NCBI GenBank assembly: GCA_963783835.1
Contig: CAWAOX010000002.1
Coordinates: 46,264-110,263, forward strand
DNA: 64,000 nt
DNA from: CAIQPS01 sp963783835
Lineage (GTDB): Bacteria > Actinomycetota > Thermoleophilia > RBG-16-64-13
Direction of reading: 5' to 3'
A model generated the notes under the pieces. It was not told the DNA's origin. It saw only the letters and a program-made list of their open reading frames with translations, and ran no database searches. Made by a program: the position numbers and the translations under genes. Shown here in pieces: positions 17,612 to 26,611 of the stretch. How positions within the stretch are numbered: position 1 is the first letter of the stretch; the number at the start of each line of letters is the position of its first letter.

Positions 17612-18477
17612 CACTGCACCTGCTTCGCGAAGAGGCCTTGCGGCCTGAATGCCAGGATGGCCAGGAAGACCAGGTGGCCGGCCAGCATGCCCCACCCCTG
17701 ATGGATGTGGTCGCCGAGGACTTGGGCGATGCCGAGCACGATGCCGCCGACCAGCGTCCCCCACAGGGAGCCCAGGCCTCCGATGATGACCGCCTCATAA
17801 GCGAAGATAAGGCGGAATGGGCCCGCACTGGGGGTGAAGGTGGTGCGGATGCCGATGAACACGCCGCCGATGGCCACGACGGCCAGAGCGAGGGCCATGG
17901 CCATGCCGTAGAGATGACGGTTATCGATCCCCATGAGCTGCGCGGCCCGCTGGTTGTCGGCGGTCGCCCGGAAGGCCCGCCCCGTGCGGGTGCGGCCCAG
18001 GAAGAGCTGGAGACTGAAGAGTACGACGACCGAGGTGAGGAGGGTGATGAGCGGGAACCAACCGATCACCACTTGCCCGCTTATCCTGATGAACTCGTTC
18101 TCAATCCGGCCCGCGTCCAGGCCCTTGCTGTTGGCGGTGAAGCCCTCGAGCAGCAGGTTCTGGATGATGATGGCTATCCCGAAGGTAGCCAGGATGGCCT
18201 GCATGGGACCGGCATCCATGGCGAAGTTGAAGAGGCCGCGTTGGATCAGGTAGCCGAAGACGGCCATGATGATCATCACCAAGATCAAGGTGTAGAACGG
18301 ATTGATGTTCAGGATCCCCACGAGGACCAGGGATATATACGCCGCCATGATGCCGAAGTCGCCATGGGCCAGGTTGACCAGCTTCATGACGCCGAAGACG
18401 AGGGCGAGCCCGGCCGCGAACAGCGCGTAGAGCCCGCCGAGAAGTATGCCCTGGATGATGTCGTTTACCCAAACCAC
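17611..18477 (-). CDS. livH: branched-chain-type amino acid ABC transporter permease (LivH-like)
   Basis: The GTG at 18477 has a GGAG 6 bases upstream and begins VVWVNDIIQGILLGGLYALF, the usual LivH start; longer readings would overlap the upstream ATPase gene. The protein has about eight membrane segments, the LVNLAHGDFGIMAAY motif and the ATPase-contact loop ATADNQRAAQLMGI. It pairs with LivM to form the membrane channel. Confidence 0.9.
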   Translation of the reverse strand: MVWVNDIIQGILLGGLYALFAAGLALVFGVMKLVNLAHGDFGIMAAYISLVLVGILNINPFYTLILVMIIMAVFGYLIQRGLFNFAMDAGPMQAILATFGIAIIIQNLLLEGFTANSKGLDAGRIENEFIRISGQVVIGWFPLITLLTSVVVLFSLQLFLGRTRTGRAFRATADNQRAAQLMGIDNRHLYGMAMALALAVVAIGGVFIGIRTTFTPSAGPFRLIFAYEAVIIGGLGSLWGTLVGGIVLGIAQVLGDHIHQGWGMLAGHLVFLAILAFRPQGLFAKQVQ

Positions 18478-18478
18478 G

Positions 18479-19177
18479 TCATACTCCGAAGTAGGCGGCG
18501 AAGATGGCTTCCTGGCTGATCTCGCCGGGACTGCCTTCAAGGACGAGGCGTCCCTCGAGCATGCAGGTGACGCGGTCGGCGAACTTCATGGCCTGGCCCA
18601 CGTCTTGCTCGACGAGCAGGACCGTGGTGCCGGAACCGATGATGGCCGGCATGGCTTGATAGATCTTCTCCACGACCACGGGAGCCAGCCCCAGCGACAC
18701 TTCGTCGAGCAGCAGCAGGCGCGGATTGGCCATGAGCCCCCGCCCGATCGCCAGAGCCTGCTGTTCGCCTCCGGACAAGCTTGAAGCCTGGCGCTGGCGA
18801 AGCCTGGAGAGCAAGGGGAAAAGGGCGTAGACCTCATCCATCGTCCAGCGCCCGGCGCGGCGCGAGTGCGCCCCCACCTGAAGGTTCTCGTTGACGGTGA
18901 GGCTTGGGAATACCCAGCGTCCCTCGGGCACGTAGGAGATTCCCAAACCCACTCGTTTGTGGGGCGACAGTTGTCCGATAGGTTGCCCGTCGAAACGTAC
19001 CTTGGCGGCGTCGGTGACGAGCAGACCGCAGATAGTGCGCAGAAGGGTCGATTTTCCGGCGCCGTTGGCGCCGATTATGGCATGGGTCTCACCCTCTTCG
19101 ATGCGTAGGTTCACATCGAACAGCGCCTGAAAATGACCGTAGCCGGTAGAGATGTTGTCGAGTTCGAGCAGGCTCAC
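18479..19177 (-). CDS. livF: ABC transporter ATP-binding protein (LivF-like)
   Basis: The 232-residue ATPase has Walker A GANGAGKST, signature LSGGEQQALAIGRGLM and Walker B LLLLDEVSLGLAP, the last typical of LivF. It overlaps the LivG stop (ATGA) and is followed at once by livH, so the five transporter genes form one transcription unit. It powers import with LivG. Confidence 0.92.
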   Translation of the reverse strand: MSLLELDNISTGYGHFQALFDVNLRIEEGETHAIIGANGAGKSTLLRTICGLLVTDAAKVRFDGQPIGQLSPHKRVGLGISYVPEGRWVFPSLTVNENLQVGAHSRRAGRWTMDEVYALFPLLSRLRQRQASSLSGGEQQALAIGRGLMANPRLLLLDEVSLGLAPVVVEKIYQAMPAIIGSGTTVLLVEQDVGQAMKFADRVTCMLEGRLVLEGSPGEISQEAIFAAYFGV

Positions 19178-19900
19178 GGAGCCATGCTCCCCATGTAGAC
19201 GTCTCTGACCTCGGGGCTGTTGATCACCGTTTGAGGGTCTCCTTCGGCGATCAGGCGGCCGAAGTCGATGGCTATCAGCCGGTCCACGACCGCCAGAAGG
19301 GCGTGGACGATGTGCTCGATCCAGATGATGCTTATGCCCTCAGCCCGCAACTGCCTGATGGTGTCCATGAGCGAGTGCATCTCATGCTCGGTAAGGCCGC
19401 CGGCGATCTCGTCGAGCAGCAACACCTTGGGTTCGGTCGCCAGAGCCCGAGCAAGTTCGAGGCGCTTGCGCTCGAGCAGGCTCAGGGACTCGGCGAGCAC
19501 GTTCGCGCGGGGCAGGAGTGACGTCCGCTCCAAGCGCTCGTGCGCACACCTCGTAGGAGCCCTTTTCCGATTGGCCCCTTCCGTAGGTGCCGCCGACGAG
19601 CACGTTCTCAAAGACGGTCATGCCCTCGAAGGGCTTGGGGATCTGGTAGGTGCGCCCCAGCCCAAGGTGGCAGCGCTCGTCGGGAGACCGCCGGGAGACG
19701 TCCTGCTCCGCGAAGATCACCGTGCCCTCATCGGAGTGCACGATGCCGGTCAGAAGATTGAGCATGGTGGTCTTGCCGGCCCCGTTGGGACCGACGACCC
19801 CGAGCGCCTCCCCCTGGAAGAGGGAGACGCTCAGGCCGTCGACCACTCTCACGCCGCCGTAGGACTTCGTGAGGTTCCTAGCCTCGAGTACGGCCGTCAC
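19174..19900 (-). CDS. livG: ABC transporter ATP-binding protein (LivG-like), frameshifted as read
   Basis: Residues from the ATG at 19900 give Walker A GPNGAGKTT and the LGLGRTYQIPKPFEGMTV Q-loop region. After YEVCARAL the frame changes, and the other frame continues ERTSLLPRANVLAESLSLLERKRLELARAL with Walker B KVLLLDEIAGGL, ending at 19174. One extra base in the AA at about 19532 accounts for the break; removing it gives a normal 241-residue LivG. The rest is well conserved, so a sequencing error is more likely than decay. Confidence 0.85.
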
Positions 19901-19950
19901 CGGACCGCTCGTTCCGATGGCTTCTCTGTCAGACCCAGTTACCTAGGCTC

Positions 19951-21357
19951 TCAGAACGTGGTGAGATCTTTGATCGTGCCGGTCTCCGGGATGTCCGGGT
20001 AGTGGGAGTTGTCCACCACCAGGCGTTCCCACGCGCCGGTCTTGCCGATCCACTGACCGCCTACCAGGGGAGTCAGAGCGCAGTTGGGCAGCGCACCGGC
20101 GAACTTGACCGGGCCCACCAGCGTCTTCAGGTCGGTGGCCTTGATGGCGGCCGCGTAGGCGGCCGGGTCGTCGACGTTGGCTGTCCGCTTGACCACGTCG
20201 GTGATCACGTCGAAACCGGCGCCGCCGGTGAGGCCCAGGGCCGGGCTGAAGGGAGTGCCCTCGGCCGTGTTCCACGCGTCGACCTGCTGCTGGCAGCTAA
20301 GACCGGTGAGCGACGAGGTGAACGGGTGAGTGTTCTCCCACCACACCTCGTTGCACAGCCCATTGGCGATGTCACCGATGGCATCCATGTCGGGACGGGT
20401 GAGGATGGCCCGGCCGATCGCGGTCGATTTCGGGACGAAGCCCTGCTGCGTAGACTGCTTCCAGAAGTTCGCGAAATCCGGCGGGTTGGCAAGCGCGGTC
20501 AAACACTCGCAGCCGGCGGCCTTGAACTGATTGATGACGCTGGAGAAGTCTTCGGTGCCGGTGGTGAACAGGCCCGGGTTGACGACCTCGTAGCCGGCGG
20601 CGGTCAGCGCTGCCGGCATGCCGGTCTTCTCGTCGGCGGTGGCGATGCCGTCGGGGTCATTGACCCACAGGCAAGCCACTACCTTGTTGGTGGGGAGTTT
20701 GTCGAACAGACCCACGTAGACGGCCAACAAGTCCGAGATGGCCCAGAAAACGTTGTACGTCCACTTGAAGCCCACCGCCGGATCCCCGCCGAGACCGAAG
20801 AACCACGGCTCCATGGGGCACCCGTAGGTCACGGCCGGCACGCCGGCCGCCTCGCATTGCTGCGCCACGGGGATGTTGACCACCGGGGTCATACCGGCGA
20901 ACACTACGTCCGGCTTGTCGCTCGTGATCAGTTCTATGGTCACCTCGGACGCCCGGTTGGGATCGGACTGACTGTCCTTGACGACCCAGGCGATCGGGTG
21001 CTTCTTGCCGTCGGCGCAGACCAGACCATCGCCGATGGCGTCCTTCGCCTGCTGTAGAAGGAAATCGTCCGGCTCGCTCAGGCCGGCGAACACGCCGGTC
21101 GTCATGGTGACCCAGCCGATCTTGACCTCGCGGCCCATCTCCGCACCGGCGGCCGCGGTGGTCGTCGTTGCGCCGGCCGCTGTTGTCGTGGTCGCACCGG
21201 CGGTCGTGGTGGTCGCAGCCGCCGCGGTGGTGGTCGTCTCTTCGGTTTCGCCGCACGCGGCAACCAGACCTCCAAGGCCCGCACCCACGCCGACTGTCGC
21301 GCCGGCGATGCCGGCTATTTTCAGGAATTCCCGCCGGGATACCGTTCTATCTGCCAT
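19951..21357 (-). CDS. livK: amino acid ABC transporter substrate-binding lipoprotein, twin-arginine signal (LivK-like)
   Basis: The 468-residue protein begins with a Tat-type signal (VSRREFLKIAG) ending in a LVAAC lipobox, then a Thr/Ala linker with repeated TTTT runs to about residue 75. The mature domain belongs to the periplasmic-binding type 1 family used by Liv-type importers (VKIGWVTMTTGVFAGLSEPD ... VFAGMTPVVNIPVAQQCEA). It delivers the ligand to LivHM. It is first in the operon, which makes it the likely substrate-defining component for the amino acid degraded by the downstream enzymes. Confidence 0.9.
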   Translation of the reverse strand: MADRTVSRREFLKIAGIAGATVGVGAGLGGLVAACGETEETTTTAAAATTTTAGATTTTAAGATTTTAAAGAEMGREVKIGWVTMTTGVFAGLSEPDDFLLQQAKDAIGDGLVCADGKKHPIAWVVKDSQSDPNRASEVTIELITSDKPDVVFAGMTPVVNIPVAQQCEAAGVPAVTYGCPMEPWFFGLGGDPAVGFKWTYNVFWAISDLLAVYVGLFDKLPTNKVVACLWVNDPDGIATADEKTGMPAALTAAGYEVVNPGLFTTGTEDFSSVINQFKAAGCECLTALANPPDFANFWKQSTQQGFVPKSTAIGRAILTRPDMDAIGDIANGLCNEVWWENTHPFTSSLTGLSCQQQVDAWNTAEGTPFSPALGLTGGAGFDVITDVVKRTANVDDPAAYAAAIKATDLKTLVGPVKFAGALPNCALTPLVGGQWIGKTGAWERLVVDNSHYPDIPETGTIKDLTTF

Positions 21358-21512
21358 TGTGTGGCCCCCCTTGTTCGTACGCGGGGCTCGTTCGCCCCTG
21401 ACCCATGTCTGTCTTGTCTAGACTAGCACTGCCTAATCTCGCGTGGCGCCTGCCGTCTCACCCCTTTCTGTTTGGGCACCCCCTTTGCGTCGATTTGGAC
21501 CTGAGGCTACTT

Positions 21513-22370
21513 CTACGCCCCGGCCTGCGCCGCCTGCGCCTCGCGGAACGCCTTGATGAACCGCATCGCGTAGTTGTCACGCCCGAGGACCATGTCGGCC
21601 GAAAGGATGGCCATCCGCACCAGCGCGACGTCGACGGTGGGACAGGTCAGACCGGCCTCGATGGCGATCGCCAGGTAGGCGCTTGTAAGCACAGGCCGGT
21701 TGGGCAGGCCGTGGGAGATGTTGCTGCAGCCCTGTGTCTGGTTGACACCCAGCTCGTCGCGCACCCGCCGGGTCGCCTCCAGGGTAGCCAGGCCCGCCTT
21801 GACGTTGGCACCCAACGATAGGGTAAGACAGTCGATGATGACGTCCTCGCGCGGGATTCCGAGAGCCTCCGCCCGCTCCACGATGCGGTGGGCGATCTCG
21901 ACCCTGGCAGACGCCTCCGCGGGGATCCCCTTCTCATCGAGAGTGAGACCGATCACCGGCAGGCCAAACTCCTTGACCAGGGGTAGGATCTCCTGAAGGG
22001 ATGCCTCCTCGCCGGTCACGGAATTGACGATAGGCCTGCCCGGGCAGACGGCCAGCGCCGCCGCGAGGGCTTTCACCTTTCGGCTATCGATACAGAGGGG
22101 AACGTCCACGACACCGGCAATAGCCTCGACCGCCCGGGGTAGCATGTCGATCTCGTCGACCCCGGTGGCTCCGACGTTGACGTCGAGGATATCCGCCCCA
22201 GCCGCCACCTGCGCCAGCGCTTCTTCGCGGGCGACGCTCAGGTCGCCGGCGCGGAGCGCTTCCGCCAACCGCTTCTTGCCGGTGGGATTGATGCGTTCCC
22301 CGATAAGCACAGTCGGACGCCCGCCGCCGATAATAACTTCTGTGCTCGCGCTCAGTACTCGAGTCTCCAC
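21513..22370 (-). CDS. acsE: methyltetrahydrofolate:corrinoid methyltransferase (AcsE/MeTr-like)
   Basis: The GTG at 22370 begins 2 bases after the upstream stop. The TIM-barrel protein (285 residues) has the pterin-binding fold of dihydropteroate synthase and MeTr: VLIGERINPTGKKRL, ADILDVNVGATGVDE, LCIDSRKVKAL, RPIVNSVTGE and GVNQTQGCSNISHGLPNR. The missing DHPS pyrophosphate-binding features and the GCSNISHGLPNR motif favour methyl transfer between methyl-THF and a corrinoid protein. As the last gene of an operon with metF and a corrinoid protein, it links the corrinoid to the folate pathway. Either direction is possible. Confidence 0.88.
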   Translation of the reverse strand: METRVLSASTEVIIGGGRPTVLIGERINPTGKKRLAEALRAGDLSVAREEALAQVAAGADILDVNVGATGVDEIDMLPRAVEAIAGVVDVPLCIDSRKVKALAAALAVCPGRPIVNSVTGEEASLQEILPLVKEFGLPVIGLTLDEKGIPAEASARVEIAHRIVERAEALGIPREDVIIDCLTLSLGANVKAGLATLEATRRVRDELGVNQTQGCSNISHGLPNRPVLTSAYLAIAIEAGLTCPTVDVALVRMAILSADMVLGRDNYAMRFIKAFREAQAAQAGA

Positions 22371-22372
22371 TT

Positions 22373-23143
22373 CTATGTTTCCCTTTCTCCGAAGAGGTGG
22401 TTGAAGCCTATCTTCTCCTGGGGCGGGACGACGACGATCTCGCTGTCTCTCTCCCCTTTGAACAGCCGCTCGAGCAGTTGCACCGAGCCCCGGACCACCC
22501 CGTGCTCCAGTTTGAGCCGGTCGGCCACGGCCCGGCTCTGATCCAGGTATTCGTCTACCTCGTACGCCTGCGTATCGATAAGGTTGATCTGCTCGTAGCC
22601 GGCGTACATGGTCGCCCGCAGCGCGTCGGCGCGCTCGCGGCCATAGCGCTCGTCCCATGCGTCGAAGGAGTCGATCATCGAGCTCTCGTGACTGAACCAG
22701 CCTTTGGTGAGGTAGTAGCAGCGCGGGTTCCTCTTGATCTCCTCGCGGACGCAGCCATCGTTGAGCAGCAGCGAGACGCAGTCGTCCACCCGGGGGAACA
22801 CCAGGGTGAGCCGCTCGGCGCTGAGGTCCTTGAGAGCGCTGCCGCAGAAGCCAAGGGCGAGTATGACCTCGTCCACCGGGCCCACCGTGACTTCCTCACG
22901 GCGCTCGGCGGCCGGGCCTCTCCCGGGACGCACCGACGAGACTCCGACCGGCCGGTCGGCAGCCGCGGCCTCGTCGAGCAGATGGATCAACCCGCCGAGA
23001 GAGGCCTGGAGTCTCTCCGGGCGGTCGTGAAGACCGCTCTCTATCCAGACCAGGGGCGGCCGATCCACAGGCGGCAGCGACTCCAGCGCCAACCGGACTT
23101 CGTCCTCAATCATCTCGCAGGCCAGGATGACTCTGCCCGGCAT
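22373..23143 (-). CDS. DUF1638-family protein
   Basis: The 256-residue protein resembles the DUF1638 family: VILACEMIEDEVRLAL at the start, LALGFCGSALKDL, a FPRVDDCVSLLLND segment and CYYLTKGWF. DUF1638 proteins are repeatedly found beside corrinoid methyltransferases in anaerobes, but their function is not established; metal or corrinoid handling has been considered. Here it lies between the URO-D-type methyltransferase and the AcsE-like gene with almost no spacing. Conserved Cys and His residues could bind metal. Confidence 0.8.
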   Translation of the reverse strand: MPGRVILACEMIEDEVRLALESLPPVDRPPLVWIESGLHDRPERLQASLGGLIHLLDEAAAADRPVGVSSVRPGRGPAAERREEVTVGPVDEVILALGFCGSALKDLSAERLTLVFPRVDDCVSLLLNDGCVREEIKRNPRCYYLTKGWFSHESSMIDSFDAWDERYGRERADALRATMYAGYEQINLIDTQAYEVDEYLDQSRAVADRLKLEHGVVRGSVQLLERLFKGERDSEIVVVPPQEKIGFNHLFGERET

Positions 23144-23155
23144 ACCACTACTCCT

Positions 23156-24491
23156 CTAGTAGACGCCGTACTCCTTGGCCGTCTTGACCATCGTCAACAG
23201 GTTGTCGTCCTTGCCTTCGTCCGCCACTGCCCCTACATCGAGGATGAACCCGCCGTCCTTGCCGGCCACATCGATGAGCTTGCGGGTGTGCTCGGCCACC
23301 TCCTCGGCGGTCCCCGCGTGCATCAGCGACAGAGGAACGTTGCCCTGGATGCAGGACACGGTCCCGACCGTCGCCTTGGCCCGAGCCATATCGGTCTGGT
23401 CGAAGAGCCATATGCACGACGCCTTCGGGATGTCCATGATGGCTTCGAGCCGGGTGTTGTAGCGGCCCTCGGCGAAGAGCAGGGGGATCATCCCTTCGTC
23501 TACCAGGCCGAGGATGAGTTTCTTGAGCGTCGGCCAGTAGAAGGTGTGGAACTGCTCGTCGCTCATGAAGCCGTCCGCGCCCTTTGTGCAGCGGGATGAA
23601 GCAGATCGGTACCTCCGGGGGATTGGCCTTCTTGAGCGGCCAGTCGAGCGCCACCTGGACCAGACGGTCGCACGCGGCCAGAACGTCATCCGGACGCCGA
23701 AACATATCGACGATGACACCCTTGGTGCCGCGCAAGGTGTCGCCCAGAATGTCGAAGGGAGCCTTGGTGGCGCAGCCGGCGAACGGCGGGAAGCCGAGAG
23801 CCATGACTTCACCCATCGCCGGGAAGACGACCTTGGCCCACTCGTTGACGACCCGCGCCGCCGCGGTCAGCTTCTCCAAACTGCTCAACATCTCGTCGCT
23901 ACCCCAGCCCAAGGTCTGCCCGAACACGAAAGGCAGCTCGATGAAGTCGAAGAACGAGGAGAGCCCGCCAAAGCCGGCAAAGGCGCCGACCGTGCGGGGC
24001 AGGTAGGTGCGCAGCAGATAGTCGGTCGGATCGGAGATAAGCTGCTCGTAGTCGTCCGAGACCATCCACTCTTTTTCGTTGTACTGGTAGCTGGCCGACT
24101 CCGACACCCCGTGGCCCGGCCATGAGTACAGGTTGTACTCGAGCGCCGCGAACATGGCGGCCGGCACGGTGTTGTGCAGCGGGTCGACCGAGGCGTCGGG
24201 CTGGAACTTGAGGTTGAAGTCCTTCCAGGCCTTCATCGCCCGCGGACCGTCGCTCATGGCCTCATAGGTCGTGAGCCCTCCGCTTTTGGCCGGCCAGAAG
24301 CCCATGTTGAGGCGAACCGGGACCCGGTCGGGTTTTTCCAGGTTGATGGCCGCCATGATGCGGTCGACCCGAGCCTTGTACTCGGCTTCGGCCTCTGGAC
24401 TCGCCCACGGGATGTCGGGGTTACGCCACTTGTCGATGCGCCAGGCGCGCCTCTCCTCCGGGGTTATATCCGCCCAAGCTTTGGTGGCCAT
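23156..24491 (-). CDS. uroporphyrinogen-decarboxylase-family (MtaA/MtbA-type) methyltransferase, frameshifted as read
   Basis: From the ATG at 24491 the frame reads through KWRNPDIPWASPEAEAEYKARVDRIM-type sequence typical of long URO-D-family methyltransferases, up to ICFIPLHKG. After that the other frame continues ADGFMSDEQFHTFYWPTLKK and ends at 23156. One extra A in the AAA at 23583-23585 explains the break. The whole is about 445 residues, longer than MtaA (about 340). Such enzymes move methyl groups to or from corrinoid proteins. Its partner corrinoid gene ends 2 bases upstream. It is not heme biosynthesis, given these neighbours. The methyl donor is unknown. Confidence 0.85.
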
Positions 24492-24492
24492 G

Positions 24493-25128
24493 TCAGGCCA
24501 CCCCGACCGCTTCTTTCGCAAACGCCACAGCAGCCATAGCGTCGTCACCGTAGGCGTCGGCGCCGGTGTACTTGCGGACGGTGTCGTCCATCTGGCCGCC
24601 GCCGATGATGACCTTGAGGTTGGTGCGCAGGCCGGCCGCTTCCACCTGTTCGATGGTGGACTTCATGGAGTCAAAGGCCACACTTAAGAAACCGGAGAGG
24701 GCAAGGACCTGGGGCTTGTGGTCGACCACGGCTTTCACGAAGGCCTCTTCGGGCTGGTCGATACCTATGTCGAACACTTCGAAGCCGTTCACTTCCAGCA
24801 TGAAGCCCACGATGTCTTTGCCGATGTCGTGGATGTCGCCTCGTACCGTTCCTAAGACCACGATGCCCAGCTTCTTGGTCTGGTCGGTCTTGGCGGCCAG
24901 GAGAGGTTTGAGGATCTCGCCGATCTTACGGAGCATCTCCCCGCTCATGATGAGCTCGGGCAGGAAGTAAGAGCCTTCCTGATAGCGAGTACCTACCACC
25001 TGCATGGCTTCCGAGGAGAGATCGAGGATCTTGTTGGGGTCCTCACCTCGTGCCAGCATGTCGTCGACGATCTGAAGGGCTTCTTTCTCCTTCATGTTCG
25101 CCATGGCTTCTACGAGTTCGTGGGCCAT
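24493..25128 (-). CDS. corrinoid (cobalamin-binding) methyltransferase protein, MtbC/MtaC-like
   Basis: The ATG at 25128 has AAAGGAG 5 bases upstream. The N-terminal helical cap domain (about 1-85, with PELIMSGEMLRKIGEILKPLL) precedes a Rossmann B12-binding domain with the base-off signature GDIHDIGKDI, where the His replaces the lower cobalt ligand. The segments SGFLSVAFDSMK and VIIGGGQMDD complete the family pattern. It carries the methyl group between the URO-D-type enzyme encoded next and the folate-linked methyltransferase further downstream. Confidence 0.92.
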   Translation of the reverse strand: MAHELVEAMANMKEKEALQIVDDMLARGEDPNKILDLSSEAMQVVGTRYQEGSYFLPELIMSGEMLRKIGEILKPLLAAKTDQTKKLGIVVLGTVRGDIHDIGKDIVGFMLEVNGFEVFDIGIDQPEEAFVKAVVDHKPQVLALSGFLSVAFDSMKSTIEQVEAAGLRTNLKVIIGGGQMDDTVRKYTGADAYGDDAMAAVAFAKEAVGVA

Positions 25129-25170
25129 TGGAGCTCCTTTCCCGGGTGCCACCGCACCCATTCGATTCGC

Positions 25171-26601
25171 CTATGTCTTTGCGATGTGCACCGATTCGCC
25201 GTGCACGTCGTGCGCCGCCTCCATGACCGCCTCGGCGATCGTGGGATGGGCGTGGATGGTCTCGCCCAACTGGCTCACCGTGAGCCCGTTCTGGACTGCG
25301 ACCGCCACCTCGTGGATCACATCGGTCACGTGAGCGCCCATCATGCTGGCGCCCAACAGGAGGTCCGTCTCTTTGTCGGCGATGAGCTGCACATAGCCGG
25401 TCTCCTCGCCCATCGCCATGGCTTTGCCGAGCGCGGCGAACCGGTAGCTGCCGGTGACGGGCTGATACCCGGCGTCGACGGCCTGCTCCTCGTTCAGTCC
25501 CACGCTCGCTACTTCCGGCGTGGAATACGTGCAGGACGGTGTCGACCGCAGGTCGCGGGCGCGCCGCTTGCCCAGGCAGTTGTCCACTGCCACGAACGCC
25601 TCGTAGGAAGCGACGTGGGCAAGCATCTGCCCACCGTTGACGTCGCCGATGGCGTACACGCCGGGCGCCGTGGTCTCCAGGAAGTCGTTCACGATCACGT
25701 AGCCGCGCGGATCGACCTCGACCCCCGCGGTCTCCAGGCCGATGCCCGCGGTGTTCGGCTTCCGGCCGACAGACACCAGGATCTTCTCGGCCGTGATCTC
25801 GGAACCGTCCGACAACTTGGCGGTCACGTGGTCGTCCGCGTACTCGGCGATGCTCTCCACCTTGGTCTTCAGCAGCACCTGGATGCCGCGCTTGCGGTAC
25901 GTGCTCTGGAACTGCTTGGCAAGCCGCAGGTCTTCCAGGGGAAGCATCTGCGGCAGCATCTCCACCATGGTGATCTTGGTGCCCAGCTCGTTGTAGAAGG
26001 AGGCGAACTCGCAGCCGATGACCCCTGCCCCCACGATGAGGAGCGACTCGGGCACCGTCTGCAAGGCTAAGGCTTCAGTAGAGGTCAAGATAGCCGGTTG
26101 CGAGAAGTCGAACATCGGTAACCGCGCCGGTTCCGAGCCGGTGGCTATGATCACCTTGTCGGCCTCCACCGTCACCGTGCCGCCGCCGGATGCCTCGCCT
26201 CTCTCCACCACGACCACTCCGGACCCGGCCAGCCGCCCGGTGCCCCGGAGCACCTCGACGCCGGCCTTCTTGAGCAGCGCCTCGACATTCTCGCGCAGGC
26301 GGGTGACGATGCCGTCCTTGCGCGCCATCATGCGGGCGAAATCGGGCTTGATCTCGCCGGCGACCTCGAACCCGTACTCCTGCCCCGCGCGCGCCCGGGA
26401 GAGCGCGTCGGCACTGGCGAGCAAAGCCTTGGTCGGTATGCAGCCCCAGTTGAGACAGGTCCCGCCGATGAAGGCGCTCTCGACGAGAGTGACCTTCGCG
26501 CCGTGGCGCGCGGCTCTCAGCGCGGCCACGTACCCGCCTGGGCCGCCACCGATGACGACGATTCTTGTCGCCGCGCCTTCCTTCGTGGTCGCTTCAGCCA
26601 T
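25171..26601 (-). CDS. lpdA: dihydrolipoyl dehydrogenase (E3)
   Basis: The ATG at 26601 begins VVIGGGPGGYVAALRAA (FAD site) and the redox disulfide is in GGTCLNWGCIPTKALL. An NAD-site GAGVIGCEFASFYNELG and a C-terminal HAHPTIAEAVMEA with the catalytic His-Glu pair make it a complete 476-residue E3. It reoxidises dihydrolipoyl groups with NAD. Its place between metF and a corrinoid gene is unusual; the lipoyl protein and E1 genes at 48-50 kb lack an E3, so it may serve them, or glycine cleavage. The long frame running on into metF is a product of frameshifts, not a fusion. Confidence 0.92.
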   Translation of the reverse strand: MAEATTKEGAATRIVVIGGGPGGYVAALRAARHGAKVTLVESAFIGGTCLNWGCIPTKALLASADALSRARAGQEYGFEVAGEIKPDFARMMARKDGIVTRLRENVEALLKKAGVEVLRGTGRLAGSGVVVVERGEASGGGTVTVEADKVIIATGSEPARLPMFDFSQPAILTSTEALALQTVPESLLIVGAGVIGCEFASFYNELGTKITMVEMLPQMLPLEDLRLAKQFQSTYRKRGIQVLLKTKVESIAEYADDHVTAKLSDGSEITAEKILVSVGRKPNTAGIGLETAGVEVDPRGYVIVNDFLETTAPGVYAIGDVNGGQMLAHVASYEAFVAVDNCLGKRRARDLRSTPSCTYSTPEVASVGLNEEQAVDAGYQPVTGSYRFAALGKAMAMGEETGYVQLIADKETDLLLGASMMGAHVTDVIHEVAVAVQNGLTVSQLGETIHAHPTIAEAVMEAAHDVHGESVHIAKT

Positions 26602-26611
26602 CTTCGGCTCG

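Noticed and set aside
21120..21240. Short tandem DNA repeats resembling a minisatellite
   Set aside because: They encode the Thr/Ala linker behind the lipobox of the substrate-binding protein, a normal low-complexity segment.
23156..24491. Heme biosynthesis uroporphyrinogen decarboxylase (HemE)
   Set aside because: The protein is longer than HemE and lies in an operon with corrinoid and folate genes, without other heme genes; it fits the methyltransferase branch.
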